Origin: an uncultured Rhodospirillaceae bacterium
Lineage (GTDB): Bacteria > Pseudomonadota > Alphaproteobacteria > Rhodospirillales > Casp-alpha2
Assembly (NCBI GenBank): GCA_913030825.1
Contig: CAJWCU010000019.1
Coordinates: 1 to 64,000 of the forward strand
Length of the DNA: 64,000 nucleotides
Direction of reading: 5' to 3'
The notes under the pieces are model-generated. The model did no database searches and was not told the DNA's origin. It worked only from the letters and a program-made list of their open reading frames with translations. Made by a program: the position numbers and the translations under genes. Below, in pieces: positions 42,532-51,861 of the stretch. Each line of letters opens with the position of its first letter. The stretch's first letter is position 1.

Positions 42532-42746
42532 TTGAAATCCCGGCGGGACCGGCGCGCGGTCCTTGGGCTTCCCTCGGGCGGCGGTCCGGGTTCGGCGGGT
42601 GCCGGGCCGGGCGGCCGGTTTGGGAGGCCGGATAATGCTTCCGGCGATGCCGGGTGTCAAGCCGCCGTTTCACCCTTAAAGCCTTGCGGCGCCGGGAGCT
42701 TGCGCCTAGGTTTGTGCGGCCTGTGCCCGCTATCTCGGAGACCCCC

Positions 42747-43046
42747 ATGGACGTCATTACCGGCCCCGTCATTTCGATCCTGCTGATCGCGCTGAACCTT
42801 TATATGTGGGTCGTGCTGATCGGCGTGATCCTCAGCTGGCTCGTCGCCTTCAACGTGGTCAACACGTCGAACCGCTTCGTCTACATGGTGGGGGATTTCT
42901 GCTATCGCGCGACGGAGCCGATCCTGGGGCGGATCCGGTCGTTTTTGCCCAACCTGGGCGGCCTCGACATTTCGCCGGTGGTCCTGATCCTGGCGATCAT
43001 CTTCCTCAAGGAATTCCTGGTCCGCCTGGCGTACAAGATCGCCTGA
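42747..43046 (+). CDS. YggT family membrane protein
   Basis: MDVITGPVISILLIALNLYMWVVLIGVILSWLVAFNVVNTSNRFVYMVGDFCYRATEPILGRIRSFLPNLGGLDISPVVLILAIIFLKEFL. Confidence 0.92.
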   Translation: MDVITGPVISILLIALNLYMWVVLIGVILSWLVAFNVVNTSNRFVYMVGDFCYRATEPILGRIRSFLPNLGGLDISPVVLILAIIFLKEFLVRLAYKIA

Positions 43047-43050
43047 CGCC

Positions 43051-43386
43051 GTGGCGGGGCCCTTTGCCCCCACGGCCGGCGGATTGTCCGTTCGCTTGCG
43101 CCTGACCCCGGGCGGTCGGGCCAATCGCATTGAGGGCGTCATCCCCGATGCCGACGGCGGCCGGGTTCTCAAGGCCCAGGTCACGGCGGCCCCCGAAAAG
43201 GGCAAGGCCAACCAGGCTTTGGTCAAGATGTTGGCCAAGGAATGGGGGATCGCAAAATCAGGTATCGAGGTCGTCCAGGGTCAGACGGCGCGCAACAAGA
43301 CCCTGTTGATCCGGGGCGATGGCGCGGCGTTGGCCGAGGCGATGACAAATTGGTGCAAAACGAAAGGATGGAGTTTCAATGACTGA
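43051..43386 (+). CDS. DUF167/YggU family protein
   Basis: [19 protein letters not shown]...[51 protein letters not shown] start; adjacent to yggT. Confidence 0.9.
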   Translation: MAGPFAPTAGGLSVRLRLTPGGRANRIEGVIPDADGGRVLKAQVTAAPEKGKANQALVKMLAKEWGIAKSGIEVVQGQTARNKTLLIRGDGAALAEAMTNWCKTKGWSFND

Positions 43387-44278
43387 CGCAGCCCTGATCG
43401 ACGGCAAGGCCCATGCGGCGCGGCTTCGCGAGAACGTCGCGGCCGAGGTGGCGCGGCTCAAGGCCGATCACGGCCTGACCCCGGCGCTGGCCGTGGTCCT
43501 GGTCGGCGAGGACCCGGCGAGCCAGGTTTACGTCGGCGCCAAGGGCCGCCAGACGACCGAGGCGGGCATGGACTCCATCGAACACCGCCTGCCGGCGTCG
43601 GCGTCGCAGGACGAGTTGCTGGACCTGATCGCGACCCTCAACGCCGATCCCGCCGTCCACGGCATCCTGGTGCAACTGCCGCTGCCGGATCAGATCAACG
43701 AAGGCGCCGTCATCGACGCGATCGAGCCGGCCAAGGACGTCGACGGATTTCATCCGGTCAACGTCGGCCGTCTGTGGTCGGGCGATCCGCGCGCGCTCGT
43801 GCCCTGCACGCCGTTCGGCTGCCTGTTGATGTTGCGCGAAACGCTGGGCGATATGACCGGCAAGCGGGCGGTGGTGCTCGGCCGCTCCAACATCGTCGGC
43901 AAACCCATGGCGGCCTTGTTGATCGGCGAGAGCTGCACGGTCACCGTCGCCCATTCGCGAACCGCGGATTTGGCCGAGCGTTGCCGCGAGGCCGATATCC
44001 TGGTCGCCGCCGTCGGCCGCCCGCGCATGGTTCCCGGTGACTGGATCAAGCCGGGGGCGACCGTCATCGACGTTGGGATCAACCGCATCGACGCGCCGGA
44101 AAAAGGCCCCGGCAAGACGCGCCTGGTCGGCGACGTCGACTTCGACGCGGCGGTCAAAACCGCCGGTGCGATCACGCCGGTGCCGGGCGGCGTCGGGCCG
44201 ATGACCATCGCCTGCCTGCTGCGCAATACGGTGGTCGCCGCCTGCCGTCAGGCGGGTCTTCCCGAACCGGCGATCTAG
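43379..44278 (+). CDS. folD: Methylenetetrahydrofolate dehydrogenase/cyclohydrolase
   Basis: [28 protein letters not shown]...[12 protein letters not shown]...[14 protein letters not shown]...[17 protein letters not shown]...[19 protein letters not shown]. Confidence 0.97.
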   Translation: MTDAALIDGKAHAARLRENVAAEVARLKADHGLTPALAVVLVGEDPASQVYVGAKGRQTTEAGMDSIEHRLPASASQDELLDLIATLNADPAVHGILVQLPLPDQINEGAVIDAIEPAKDVDGFHPVNVGRLWSGDPRALVPCTPFGCLLMLRETLGDMTGKRAVVLGRSNIVGKPMAALLIGESCTVTVAHSRTADLAERCREADILVAAVGRPRMVPGDWIKPGATVIDVGINRIDAPEKGPGKTRLVGDVDFDAAVKTAGAITPVPGGVGPMTIACLLRNTVVAACRQAGLPEPAI

Positions 44279-44548
44279 GCCGCTTTCACTTCTATTTTCC
44301 ACCCCGTGAAAACGCATATGATGCCGCTACGGCTTCTGCGGGTTTCGGTTGCGTTTGTGACCTACCCGTATGATGATGGTGGTGGCATCGCTTCAGGGGG
44401 TCCCGGTGAACGGGTGGCGAAGGGGGGTATTCTTCGTTGGGCCGTGTACCGGCTTCCCGAGGCGCGCCGGCCACGTTACGTGGCGCGGCCTCAATAGGGC
44501 GAAGATCCTGGGGGCCTTTTCTCAGCCAAAAAAGGAAGTTGATAAACG

Positions 44549-44758
44549 ATGCCTACTGGAACCGTAAAGTGGTTCAATGTGACCAAGGGATTTGGCTTCA
44601 TTACCCCCGACGAGGGCGGTAAAGACGCATTCGTACATATTTCGGCTGTTCGGGATTCGGGGATGGAAAGCCTCGCCGAAGGGCAAAAGCTGGAATATGA
44701 ACTGGTACCTGGGAGAGATGGCCGGGAAGCGGCCGCAAACCTCAAGTCCGCCGAATAA
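44549..44758 (+). CDS. Cold-shock protein (CspA family)
   Basis: MPTGTVKWFNVTKGFGFITPDEGGKDAFVHISAVRDSGMESLAEGQKLEYELVPGRDGREAAANLKSAE. Confidence 0.96.
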   Translation: MPTGTVKWFNVTKGFGFITPDEGGKDAFVHISAVRDSGMESLAEGQKLEYELVPGRDGREAAANLKSAE

Positions 44759-44776
44759 CAATCTCGCAAATTCCGA

Positions 44777-44815
44777 CCCGATCATCCCGGGCCTGACGGC
44801 TTCGGGGTGATCGGG
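44777..44815 (+). terminator. Hairpin after the csp gene
   Basis: CCCGATCATCCCG...CGGGGTGATCGGG, 13-bp stem with one G-U; weak T-tract. Confidence 0.5.
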
Positions 44816-44940
44816 CGGTTTGCCGTGCCGTGCTTGTTGTGCGGCCCGGTCGAGGGTGATTGACCGACGGCCCGTGTCTTCGGCGCGCGGCCGGACAGAA
44901 AGAGGCCCCGCGGGCGTCAAGTCCGACGGGACGATTGGTG

Positions 44941-45168
44941 ATGGCGAAATCCTTGTACCCGGTGCCTTGTCCGCGATGCGACGAGGCGCAGAACGTCCTG
45001 CCCGGCGGCTTCGATCCCGAACAGGCCCCCTTCGGCCCGGTCACCTGCATGGTTTGCGGCCATTCCTTTACCCAGGACGAATATCGTCAGGGCATGGCCG
45101 AAATCGCGGCCAAGCGTAATGCCGCCCAGGGGGGCGCTTCGAACGTCGTGCCGCTGCGCCCGAACTGA
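44941..45168 (+). CDS. Small zinc-ribbon-like hypothetical protein
   Basis: MAKSLYPVPCPRCDEAQ...GPVTCMVCGHSFTQDEY (two CxxC pairs). Confidence 0.65.
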   Translation: MAKSLYPVPCPRCDEAQNVLPGGFDPEQAPFGPVTCMVCGHSFTQDEYRQGMAEIAAKRNAAQGGASNVVPLRPN

Positions 45169-45188
45169 TCCCTTCCGATCTGTTTATC

Positions 45189-45821
45189 TTAGTTGCGCCG
45201 GACCAGGGCCAGGCCCAGGCCCGCGGCAACCAATAGTCCGCCGGTGACCCGGTTGCGGATGCGCTGCGCCCGCGCGCTTTTCAGCTTGCCCAGCAGGCGT
45301 CCGCCGACCACGGCATAGCTGCTGTCCAACGCCACGGCGATGGCCAGGAAGGCGGCGCACATGGTCCAAAGCTGCGGGCCCGTCGGCAGCGCCGGGTCGA
45401 TGAACTGCGGAAAAAACGCGGCGCAGAAGCCCAGAACCTTCGGATTGGTCCAGGACACGACGAAGGCCTGCCAAAACATCTTCGACGTTTTCATGGCGGG
45501 CGCCTGTGGGGCCGCGCCGTCGCCGGCCGCCGGAACCGGTTTCTCGCGAAACGCCTGAATGCCCAGGTAGATCAGGTAGGCGACGCCGACCCAGCGCAGG
45601 ATTTCGAACCCGTCGGCCAACACCGCCATGACCGAGGCCAGGCCCAGCGCCGTAATGACCAGTTGCTGCGCCTGGGCGAAGGCCGTTCCGGCGACGGTCA
45701 CCAACCCGGCCCGCACGCCGTAGCGCATGGATCGTGAGACGATCAGCAGCACGTTCGGCCCCGGAATGACGATCAGCACGACCGTGGCCAGCAGAAAGGC
45801 GGTGAAGAGGGCGCTGTTCAT
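45189..45821 (-). CDS. LysE/RhtB family translocator
   Basis: IPGPNVLLIVSRSMRYGVRAGLVTVAGTAFAQ...WVGVAYLIYLGIQAFR...FVVSWTNPKVLGFCAAFFPQF. Confidence 0.93.
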   Translation of the reverse strand: MNSALFTAFLLATVVLIVIPGPNVLLIVSRSMRYGVRAGLVTVAGTAFAQAQQLVITALGLASVMAVLADGFEILRWVGVAYLIYLGIQAFREKPVPAAGDGAAPQAPAMKTSKMFWQAFVVSWTNPKVLGFCAAFFPQFIDPALPTGPQLWTMCAAFLAIAVALDSSYAVVGGRLLGKLKSARAQRIRNRVTGGLLVAAGLGLALVRRN

Positions 45822-45949
45822 GATCTCAGGTCCTTATTCATTCCGGGTGTTCACTTAATCGCTTTAGCACCGGCTGCCGGGCCCGTAAATGCGCATGGAT
45901 CAAGCAAATACATTGAAGGCGGGCCCGCCCAGTGCTACATGACCGCGCC

Positions 45950-47752
45950 ATGAGCACCGACCTTTCCCATATCCGCAATTTCGCGATCATCGCCCATATC
46001 GACCACGGCAAGTCGACGCTTGCCGACCGGTTGATCCAGGCGACGGGTGGCCTGTCCGACCGCGAGATGTCGGAACAGGTCCTCGACAACATGGAGTTGG
46101 AACGCGAACGCGGCATCACGATCAAGGCGCAGACCGTGCGCCTGGACTACACCGCCGCCAACGGCGAGAAATACGTGCTCAACCTGATCGACACGCCGGG
46201 CCATGTGGATTTCACTTATGAGGTGTCGCGCTCGCTCTCGGCCTGCGAAGGCTCGTTGCTGGTCGTCGACGCCTCGCAAGGGGTCGAGGCGCAGACGCTG
46301 GCCAACGTGTATCTGGCGTTGGACGTCGATCACGAAATCATTCCCGTGCTCAACAAGGTCGACTTGCCCGCCGCCGAGACCGAACGCGTCAAGGCGCAGA
46401 TCGAGGAAGTCATCGGCCTGGACGCCTCCGACGCCATCGAGATTTCCGCCAAGACCGGCCTGAACATCGACAAGGTTCTGGAAGGCATTGTCGAACGCCT
46501 GCCGCCGCCCAAGGGCGACCCGGACGCGACCCTGTCGGCGCTCCTGGTCGACAGCTGGTACGACCCGTACCTCGGCGTCATGATCCTGGTCCGCGTCGTC
46601 GACGGCACGCTGAAGCGCGGCCAGAAAATCCGCATGATGGCGACCGACGCGACCTACCAGGTCGATCAGGTCGGCTACCTGCGTCCGAAACCGACCAAGG
46701 TCGATGAATTGGGTCCGGGCGAGGTCGGTTATATCACCGCCGCCATCAAACGCGTCGCCGATACCAACGTGGGCGATACCATCACCGACGACCGCAAACC
46801 GGCGGAAAAGCCGCTGGCCGGGTTCAAACCTTCGATTCCGGTGGTGTTCTGCGGCCTGTTCCCGACCGACGCCGGCGATTACGAAGATTTGCGCGACGCC
46901 CTGGAGAAGCTGCATCTCAACGACGCCAGCTTCCATTACGAAGCCGAAACGTCGGCCGCGTTGGGCTTCGGCTTCCGCTGCGGGTTCCTGGGTCTTCTGC
47001 ACTTGGAAATCGTCCAGGAACGCCTGGAGCGCGAATTCGATCTCGACCTGATCACCACGGCCCCCAGCGTCGTCTACAAGGTCTATATGACCAACGGCAC
47101 GATGAAGGAGCTCCACAACCCGGTCGACATGCCCGATCCCGTGGCCATCGACTATATGGAAGAGCCCTGGATCACCGCCAACATCATGGTGCCCGACGAA
47201 TATCTGGGCGCGGTGTTGCAGTTGTGTACCGAACGGCGGGGCGAACAGGTCAACCTGACCTATGTCGGCAACCGGGCCTTGGCGGTCTATCGCCTGCCTT
47301 TGAACGAAGTCGTCTTCGATTTCTACGACCGCCTGAAATCGGTGTCGCGCGGCTACGCCAGCTTCGATTACGAGATCGAGGGCTACCGCGAAGGCGATCT
47401 CGCCAAGGTCTCGATCCTGGTCAACAACGAGGCCGTGGACGCCCTCGCCTTCATCGTCCACAAGACCCATGCCGAAAGCCGCGGTCGGCAGATCTGCGAG
47501 AAGCTCAAGGACCTGATCCCACGCCAATTGTTCAAGATCGCCATCCAGGCGGCCATCGGCGGCAAGGTCATTGCCCGCGAAACGCTGGGCGCCATGCGCA
47601 AGGACGTCACCGCCAAATGCTACGGCGGCGACATTACGCGGAAAAAGAAGCTTCTGGAAAAGCAGAAGAAGGGCAAGAAGCGGATGCGCCAGTTCGGCAA
47701 CGTGGAAATTCCGCAGACCGCCTTTCTTGCCGCGCTCAAGACCGGCGAATAG
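45950..47752 (+). CDS. lepA: Elongation factor 4
   Basis: [65 protein letters not shown]...[50 protein letters not shown]. Confidence 0.98.
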   Translation: MSTDLSHIRNFAIIAHIDHGKSTLADRLIQATGGLSDREMSEQVLDNMELERERGITIKAQTVRLDYTAANGEKYVLNLIDTPGHVDFTYEVSRSLSACEGSLLVVDASQGVEAQTLANVYLALDVDHEIIPVLNKVDLPAAETERVKAQIEEVIGLDASDAIEISAKTGLNIDKVLEGIVERLPPPKGDPDATLSALLVDSWYDPYLGVMILVRVVDGTLKRGQKIRMMATDATYQVDQVGYLRPKPTKVDELGPGEVGYITAAIKRVADTNVGDTITDDRKPAEKPLAGFKPSIPVVFCGLFPTDAGDYEDLRDALEKLHLNDASFHYEAETSAALGFGFRCGFLGLLHLEIVQERLEREFDLDLITTAPSVVYKVYMTNGTMKELHNPVDMPDPVAIDYMEEPWITANIMVPDEYLGAVLQLCTERRGEQVNLTYVGNRALAVYRLPLNEVVFDFYDRLKSVSRGYASFDYEIEGYREGDLAKVSILVNNEAVDALAFIVHKTHAESRGRQICEKLKDLIPRQLFKIAIQAAIGGKVIARETLGAMRKDVTAKCYGGDITRKKKLLEKQKKGKKRMRQFGNVEIPQTAFLAALKTGE

Positions 47753-47773
47753 CCCTCGGGTCGGGATGCCGGC

Positions 47774-48061
47774 ATGCTGATCAATCCGACCGCCCCCGTT
47801 CGTTCCTTCCTCACCGGCTGCCTGTTCCTGGCGGCGGTGGTCACGGCCGCGTTGATGGTCTGGACCCTGAAACAGGAAAGCGGTGCCGCCTATTGCGCGC
47901 CCGGTGGGGGGGCGCTTTATGGTGTCTGCATGCCGACGGCGGATTTCCTGATGACGGCGGTCGTCTGGTATCTGTTGATTTTCGGTGCCCTGGCCATGCC
48001 GATCGTCTCGATCCTGGCCCTGCGCTGGTTCGCCAAGCGGCGCGGTGGCGGCGGGTCTTAG
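47774..48061 (+). CDS. Hypothetical membrane protein
   Basis: 95 aa with two hydrophobic helices; 20 nt after lepA. Confidence 0.6.
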   Translation: MLINPTAPVRSFLTGCLFLAAVVTAALMVWTLKQESGAAYCAPGGGALYGVCMPTADFLMTAVVWYLLIFGALAMPIVSILALRWFAKRRGGGGS

Positions 48062-48085
48062 GCGGCCCCGAACGGCGCCGGTGCC

Positions 48086-48628
48086 TTATCGGCCGCCCAC
48101 GCCCGGTGGCGGCAGATTGTCCATGTCGATGTCGTAGTCGTCTTCCGACTCGGCATAGGTCAGGCCCGCCTCGTCCATGAAATGCTGGTCCTCGTGGCTC
48201 GGCGCCATGTCGTCGTCCTCGCCGTAGCCGTCGAGCATGGCTTGCTCCGCCAACTGGTCGTAGAGAAAGACCGATTCCTCGCGTTCGCGCAAATCCTGCT
48301 GTTCGTCGGCGGTCAGGGGCCGCCGGGTGCGGCAGAACCAGGTCAGGGCCGCACCGGGCAGGCCGGTCAGCGCCCAGGCGGGGAGTTCCAGGATCGGGCG
48401 GATGACATGCGTCCACAGTTCCGGCGACAGGCGCTCGACCTTGATCTGGGTGACCACCAGGTTGCCGGGCGCGATCGTGTACCAAAGGTCATGGGCGGAT
48501 ACCACGAACAGTCCGCGCCCCGGATCGGCGCGCACCAATGCCTCGGCCGCGCCCGCGGCGAAGGCCGACAGCAACAGGGCCCATCCCAGATAGAACAGGA
48601 CGCGCCGCAGGGTCATACCCTTGCTCAT
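48086..48628 (-). CDS. Hypothetical membrane protein with acidic C-terminus
   Basis: 180 aa; YLGWALLLSAFAAGAAEALV and LPAWALTGLPGAALTWFC hydrophobic segments; acidic tail. Confidence 0.6.
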   Translation of the reverse strand: MSKGMTLRRVLFYLGWALLLSAFAAGAAEALVRADPGRGLFVVSAHDLWYTIAPGNLVVTQIKVERLSPELWTHVIRPILELPAWALTGLPGAALTWFCRTRRPLTADEQQDLREREESVFLYDQLAEQAMLDGYGEDDDMAPSHEDQHFMDEAGLTYAESEDDYDIDMDNLPPPGVGGR

Positions 48629-48816
48629 GGCCTCATCTTATGGGCCCGCGCCCGGTGGCGGGCAATGATATTCAACACACCTTGCCGTGATCCGTTCCGG
48701 CGCTTGGATCGGGCCATTTGCCTCGTGGGGGCGTCCGGTCGAAAGAACCTTTGCCGTCGGGCGCTTTAACCGTTGCAAGCCACCCCGCCGCCCGCTATTT
48801 TCCGCCCCCTATTCCC

Positions 48817-48837
48817 AGGGGCGCTTCGCGCCCCTTT
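48817..48837 (+). terminator. Hairpin upstream of tRNA-Ser
   Basis: AGGGGCGC-TTC-GCGCCCCTTT. Confidence 0.4.
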
Positions 48838-48849
48838 GCCGGAATATGC

Positions 48850-48939
48850 GGAGGGGTGGCCGAGTGGCTGAAGGCGCACGCTTGGAAAGCGTGTATAGGG
48901 GCAACTCTATCGGGGGTTCGAATCCCCCTCCCTCCGCCA
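48850..48939 (+). tRNA. tRNA-Ser (anticodon GGA), CCA encoded
   Basis: GGAGGGGTGGCCGAGTGGCTGAAGGCGCACGCTTGGAAAGCGTGTATAGGGGCAACTCTATCGGGGGTTCGAATCCCCCTCCCTCCGCCA; long variable arm. Confidence 0.96.
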
Positions 48940-48962
48940 AATTCCCTTAACAGCCCGCATCA

Positions 48963-49880
48963 TCATTCCCATTCCATCTGCTGGAACGCCGTCTGGGCGT
49001 TTCGCCGCGCCAGGCCGTCGAACAGCTCGATATGGGAGAACGCCGACTGGTCGACCTCGACCGAGCCGATGATGTCGCCGCCGGCGTCGATATGGGCCTT
49101 CATTTTCGACCGCAGGTTCATCAGGTAGTCGTAGGTCTCGGCCTTGGCGCGGGCCAGGGTGGTCGGCCCGCCGTGGCCGGGGACAAGGTGTTCGGGTTTT
49201 AGGGCGGCAATCGCTTCGAAGGCCTTGGGCCATCCGGCGATCGAGCTGAATTCCAGCACGCCGAGCAGCCGTTCGACGTAGACGATGTCGCCGGTGAAAA
49301 CGGTCTTCTTCTGCGGCAGCCAGACGAAACTGTCGCCCGGCGTATGGGCCGGGCCCGGGTGGACGATTTCGAACCGCGTTCCGCCGACCTCGAGCACGTG
49401 GCGATCTTCGAAGGTGACGTCGGCGTAGGCCGGTTCCGTGCCGGCCAGTTCGGGGCCGAGGAACATGCCGAGCGCCGTCATCTGCAGGCTGCCGCGCGAT
49501 TTCTGATCGGCGACGGCCGCCGCCGCCGCGATCACCGTCGCCCCCTGGGCCTTCCAATAGCCGTTGCCGAGCCAGCGGTGGTCCTGCCCGCCGGTGTCGA
49601 TCACGAATTTCACGGGTTTATCGGTAAGTGCACGGATCTTCGCGTGAATCGCCGCCGCCCCTTTCCACGATCCGCCGGGATCGATCAGCACCACGCCGTC
49701 GCCGGTTTCGACCACGCCGAAGGTCGCGTTATTGGCGAGGTTCTCCTTGTTGCGCTGGGCTTTTTCACCGACCAGCGCCCAGACGCCTTCGGTGACCGGT
49801 TTGATCTCCAACGCATGGGCGGCGAAGGCAAGGGATAGGACGAAGATGAAAGACAAGGTCGCGGGATAGAAGCGGGCCAT
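48963..49880 (-). CDS. Exported MBL-fold metallo-hydrolase-like protein with altered metal motif
   Basis: Signal sequence; VVLIDPGGSW...FVIDTGGQDHRWLGNGYW...HPGPAHTPGDSFVWLPQKKTVFTGDIVYVER...LVPGHGGPTT. Confidence 0.85.
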   Translation of the reverse strand: MARFYPATLSFIFVLSLAFAAHALEIKPVTEGVWALVGEKAQRNKENLANNATFGVVETGDGVVLIDPGGSWKGAAAIHAKIRALTDKPVKFVIDTGGQDHRWLGNGYWKAQGATVIAAAAAVADQKSRGSLQMTALGMFLGPELAGTEPAYADVTFEDRHVLEVGGTRFEIVHPGPAHTPGDSFVWLPQKKTVFTGDIVYVERLLGVLEFSSIAGWPKAFEAIAALKPEHLVPGHGGPTTLARAKAETYDYLMNLRSKMKAHIDAGGDIIGSVEVDQSAFSHIELFDGLARRNAQTAFQQMEWE

Positions 49881-50007
49881 CGGCGGCTCCTTCAAAAATG
49901 TGGCGAACGGTTCTTTCTGCCCCAATCTTCCCGCCAAGGCCATGACCTGGATCAGATCGACCTGGATCAGATCGTCGGCGCGCCCGTGCTCTCTATAGGT
50001 GGCACCC

Positions 50008-50589
50008 TTAGGCGGATTTCTTCACGAACTCGGTCAGGATCACGATCACTTGGCCGTTGACCCGGCCTTCGATCTGGCCCGCGTTGTCGGGCACCAGGGA
50101 AATCCCCCGCACGGCCGTGCCGCGTTTGGCCGTGAAACCGGCGCCCTTCACGTTCAAATCCTTGATCAACGTCACCGTGTCGCCGGCGGCCAACGGCGCG
50201 CCGTGGCAGTCGCGATGTTCGCCCGCGGCGTCGGCCGCTCCCTGGTCGGCGCCCGATTGCGCCCAGGCCAGGGTTTCCTCGTCCAGATACAATTGATCCA
50301 GCAGATCCACCGCCCAGGCTTCGCCGTCGAGGCGCGTGAGCATGCGCCAGGCCATGACCTGCACCGCCGGAACGGGGGTCCACATGCTGTCCGCGAGGCA
50401 GCGCCAATGGTCGGACGCCATGGCGGCGGTCCCGTCCGCCTGGTCCCGGCAGGTGGGGCAGAGCAGCACGCATTGATCGGCGGAGCCGTCCGACGACGGC
50501 GGCACTTCGTAAACGGCAAGGTCAGAGGTGGCGGCGCAAAGTTCGCAGGCGGACCCGCTGCGCTCGAAAAGGTCGGTTTCGGTGGTCAT
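50008..50589 (-). CDS. PhnA-like protein
   Basis: RSGSACELCAATSDLAVYEVPP...CVLLCPTCRDQ...LAAGDTVTLIKDLNVKGAGFTAKRGTAVRGISLVPDNAGQIEGRVNGQVIVILTEFVKK. Confidence 0.88.
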   Translation of the reverse strand: MTTETDLFERSGSACELCAATSDLAVYEVPPSSDGSADQCVLLCPTCRDQADGTAAMASDHWRCLADSMWTPVPAVQVMAWRMLTRLDGEAWAVDLLDQLYLDEETLAWAQSGADQGAADAAGEHRDCHGAPLAAGDTVTLIKDLNVKGAGFTAKRGTAVRGISLVPDNAGQIEGRVNGQVIVILTEFVKKSA

Positions 50590-50743
50590 GACGGGCTTTC
50601 TTTGTGTCGGGGCTCCGACCGTTTAGCCGAATGGCCCCGGAAAAGAAAGCGGCCGGGCGAGATGGCGGGCCACCCTTCGGACGCGCCGGAGGAAGGGCGC
50701 CGGTACTCTCCGGCGCTTAAACGAATCCCCCCGCGCGGGGGGA

Positions 50744-51820
50744 TCAGCCGTCGGTGCCGACCATCGCCAGTTCCGGGCCGCCCATGCGGGCGGCTTCGAT
50801 GGCTCCGGCGTCGTCGTCGGTTTCGCCGGCCAGGCTGTCGGCGCCGTCGAAATAGACGGGCTGCGGCCGGCGGCGGTCGACCTGCAGGCGGTAGATGTCC
50901 ATGCGGTTGTAGTAACCGGCCATGTCGTGGTGCTGCTTCAGTTCCAGCAGTGATCCCAGATCGACGTCGGCGACGACCAGGCCCTCTTCGTCGGTCAGGG
51001 GCGTGCCCAGAACCTCGCCCGAGGGCGTGACGATCATCGAGGTCGACCGAGGGCTGGCGCGGAGGATGGCCTCGCGCTCGGCGTCGCCTTCAGCCAGCAC
51101 CTCGTACCCGGCGTCGTCGAGGAACCCGGCGCTGACCACCACGAAGACCTTGGCTTCGAAGGCATGGGCGGCGGCACGGGTGCGGATGGCGTCGGCCAGG
51201 TCGAAGGGCGGCGCGCCGACTGGGTTCTTGAACGGCCAGACGGGCGGATAGTTGGCGGCATGCAATTCTTCGTTCTGGGCCATCAGCATATAGCGCGACA
51301 GGGGGTTGCCGTTCTCGCCGCAGATCAGGCCGCCGATCCGGCCGATCGGCGTTTCGACCACGCGCAGGCCCGCGGCGTCGCCCGCGTTCCAGGTCAGCTT
51401 TTCATAGAATGTCGGCACCAGCTTGCGGTGATGGTTCAACAAGCGTCCGTCGGCGCCGATCAGCACCGTCGAATTCCACAGCGCCCCGTCGCTGACCGGC
51501 GACAGTTCGCTGAACCCCAGCGAGACCGTGACGCCGTGGCGGGCCGCCGCGTCGGCGATGGTCTTCATTTCCGGGCCGTCGACGCGCAGCGAATTGCGCG
51601 CCATGCGTACGAACCACTCATGCCCGTCGATCGGCCGCACCAGGGCGTTCCACATGGGAAAGCCGGGGATGAAGCTTTCCGGGAAGACGAGGAACCGGGC
51701 GCCGTCGGCCGCCGCATCGGCGATCAGGGCGCAGGCCTTGTCGACGCAGGCGTTCTTGTCCAGAAGCGGCGATGCGGCATGGGCGGCGGCGACGCGGACG
51801 CGGCGGTTGGGGTCGGTCAT
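50744..51820 (-). CDS. Nitrilase / carbon-nitrogen hydrolase family protein
   Basis: MTDPNRRVRVAAAHAASPLLD...FLVFPESFIPGFPMW...LLNHHRKLVPTFYEKLTW...GRIGGLICGENGNPLSRYMLMAQNEELHAANYPP (Glu-Lys-Cys triad candidates). Confidence 0.92.
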   Translation of the reverse strand: MTDPNRRVRVAAAHAASPLLDKNACVDKACALIADAAADGARFLVFPESFIPGFPMWNALVRPIDGHEWFVRMARNSLRVDGPEMKTIADAAARHGVTVSLGFSELSPVSDGALWNSTVLIGADGRLLNHHRKLVPTFYEKLTWNAGDAAGLRVVETPIGRIGGLICGENGNPLSRYMLMAQNEELHAANYPPVWPFKNPVGAPPFDLADAIRTRAAAHAFEAKVFVVVSAGFLDDAGYEVLAEGDAEREAILRASPRSTSMIVTPSGEVLGTPLTDEEGLVVADVDLGSLLELKQHHDMAGYYNRMDIYRLQVDRRRPQPVYFDGADSLAGETDDDAGAIEAARMGGPELAMVGTDG

Positions 51821-51861
51821 TCGGGGTTCTCCAGGTTGTTGTCTATGCGAATGCGGGCCGA

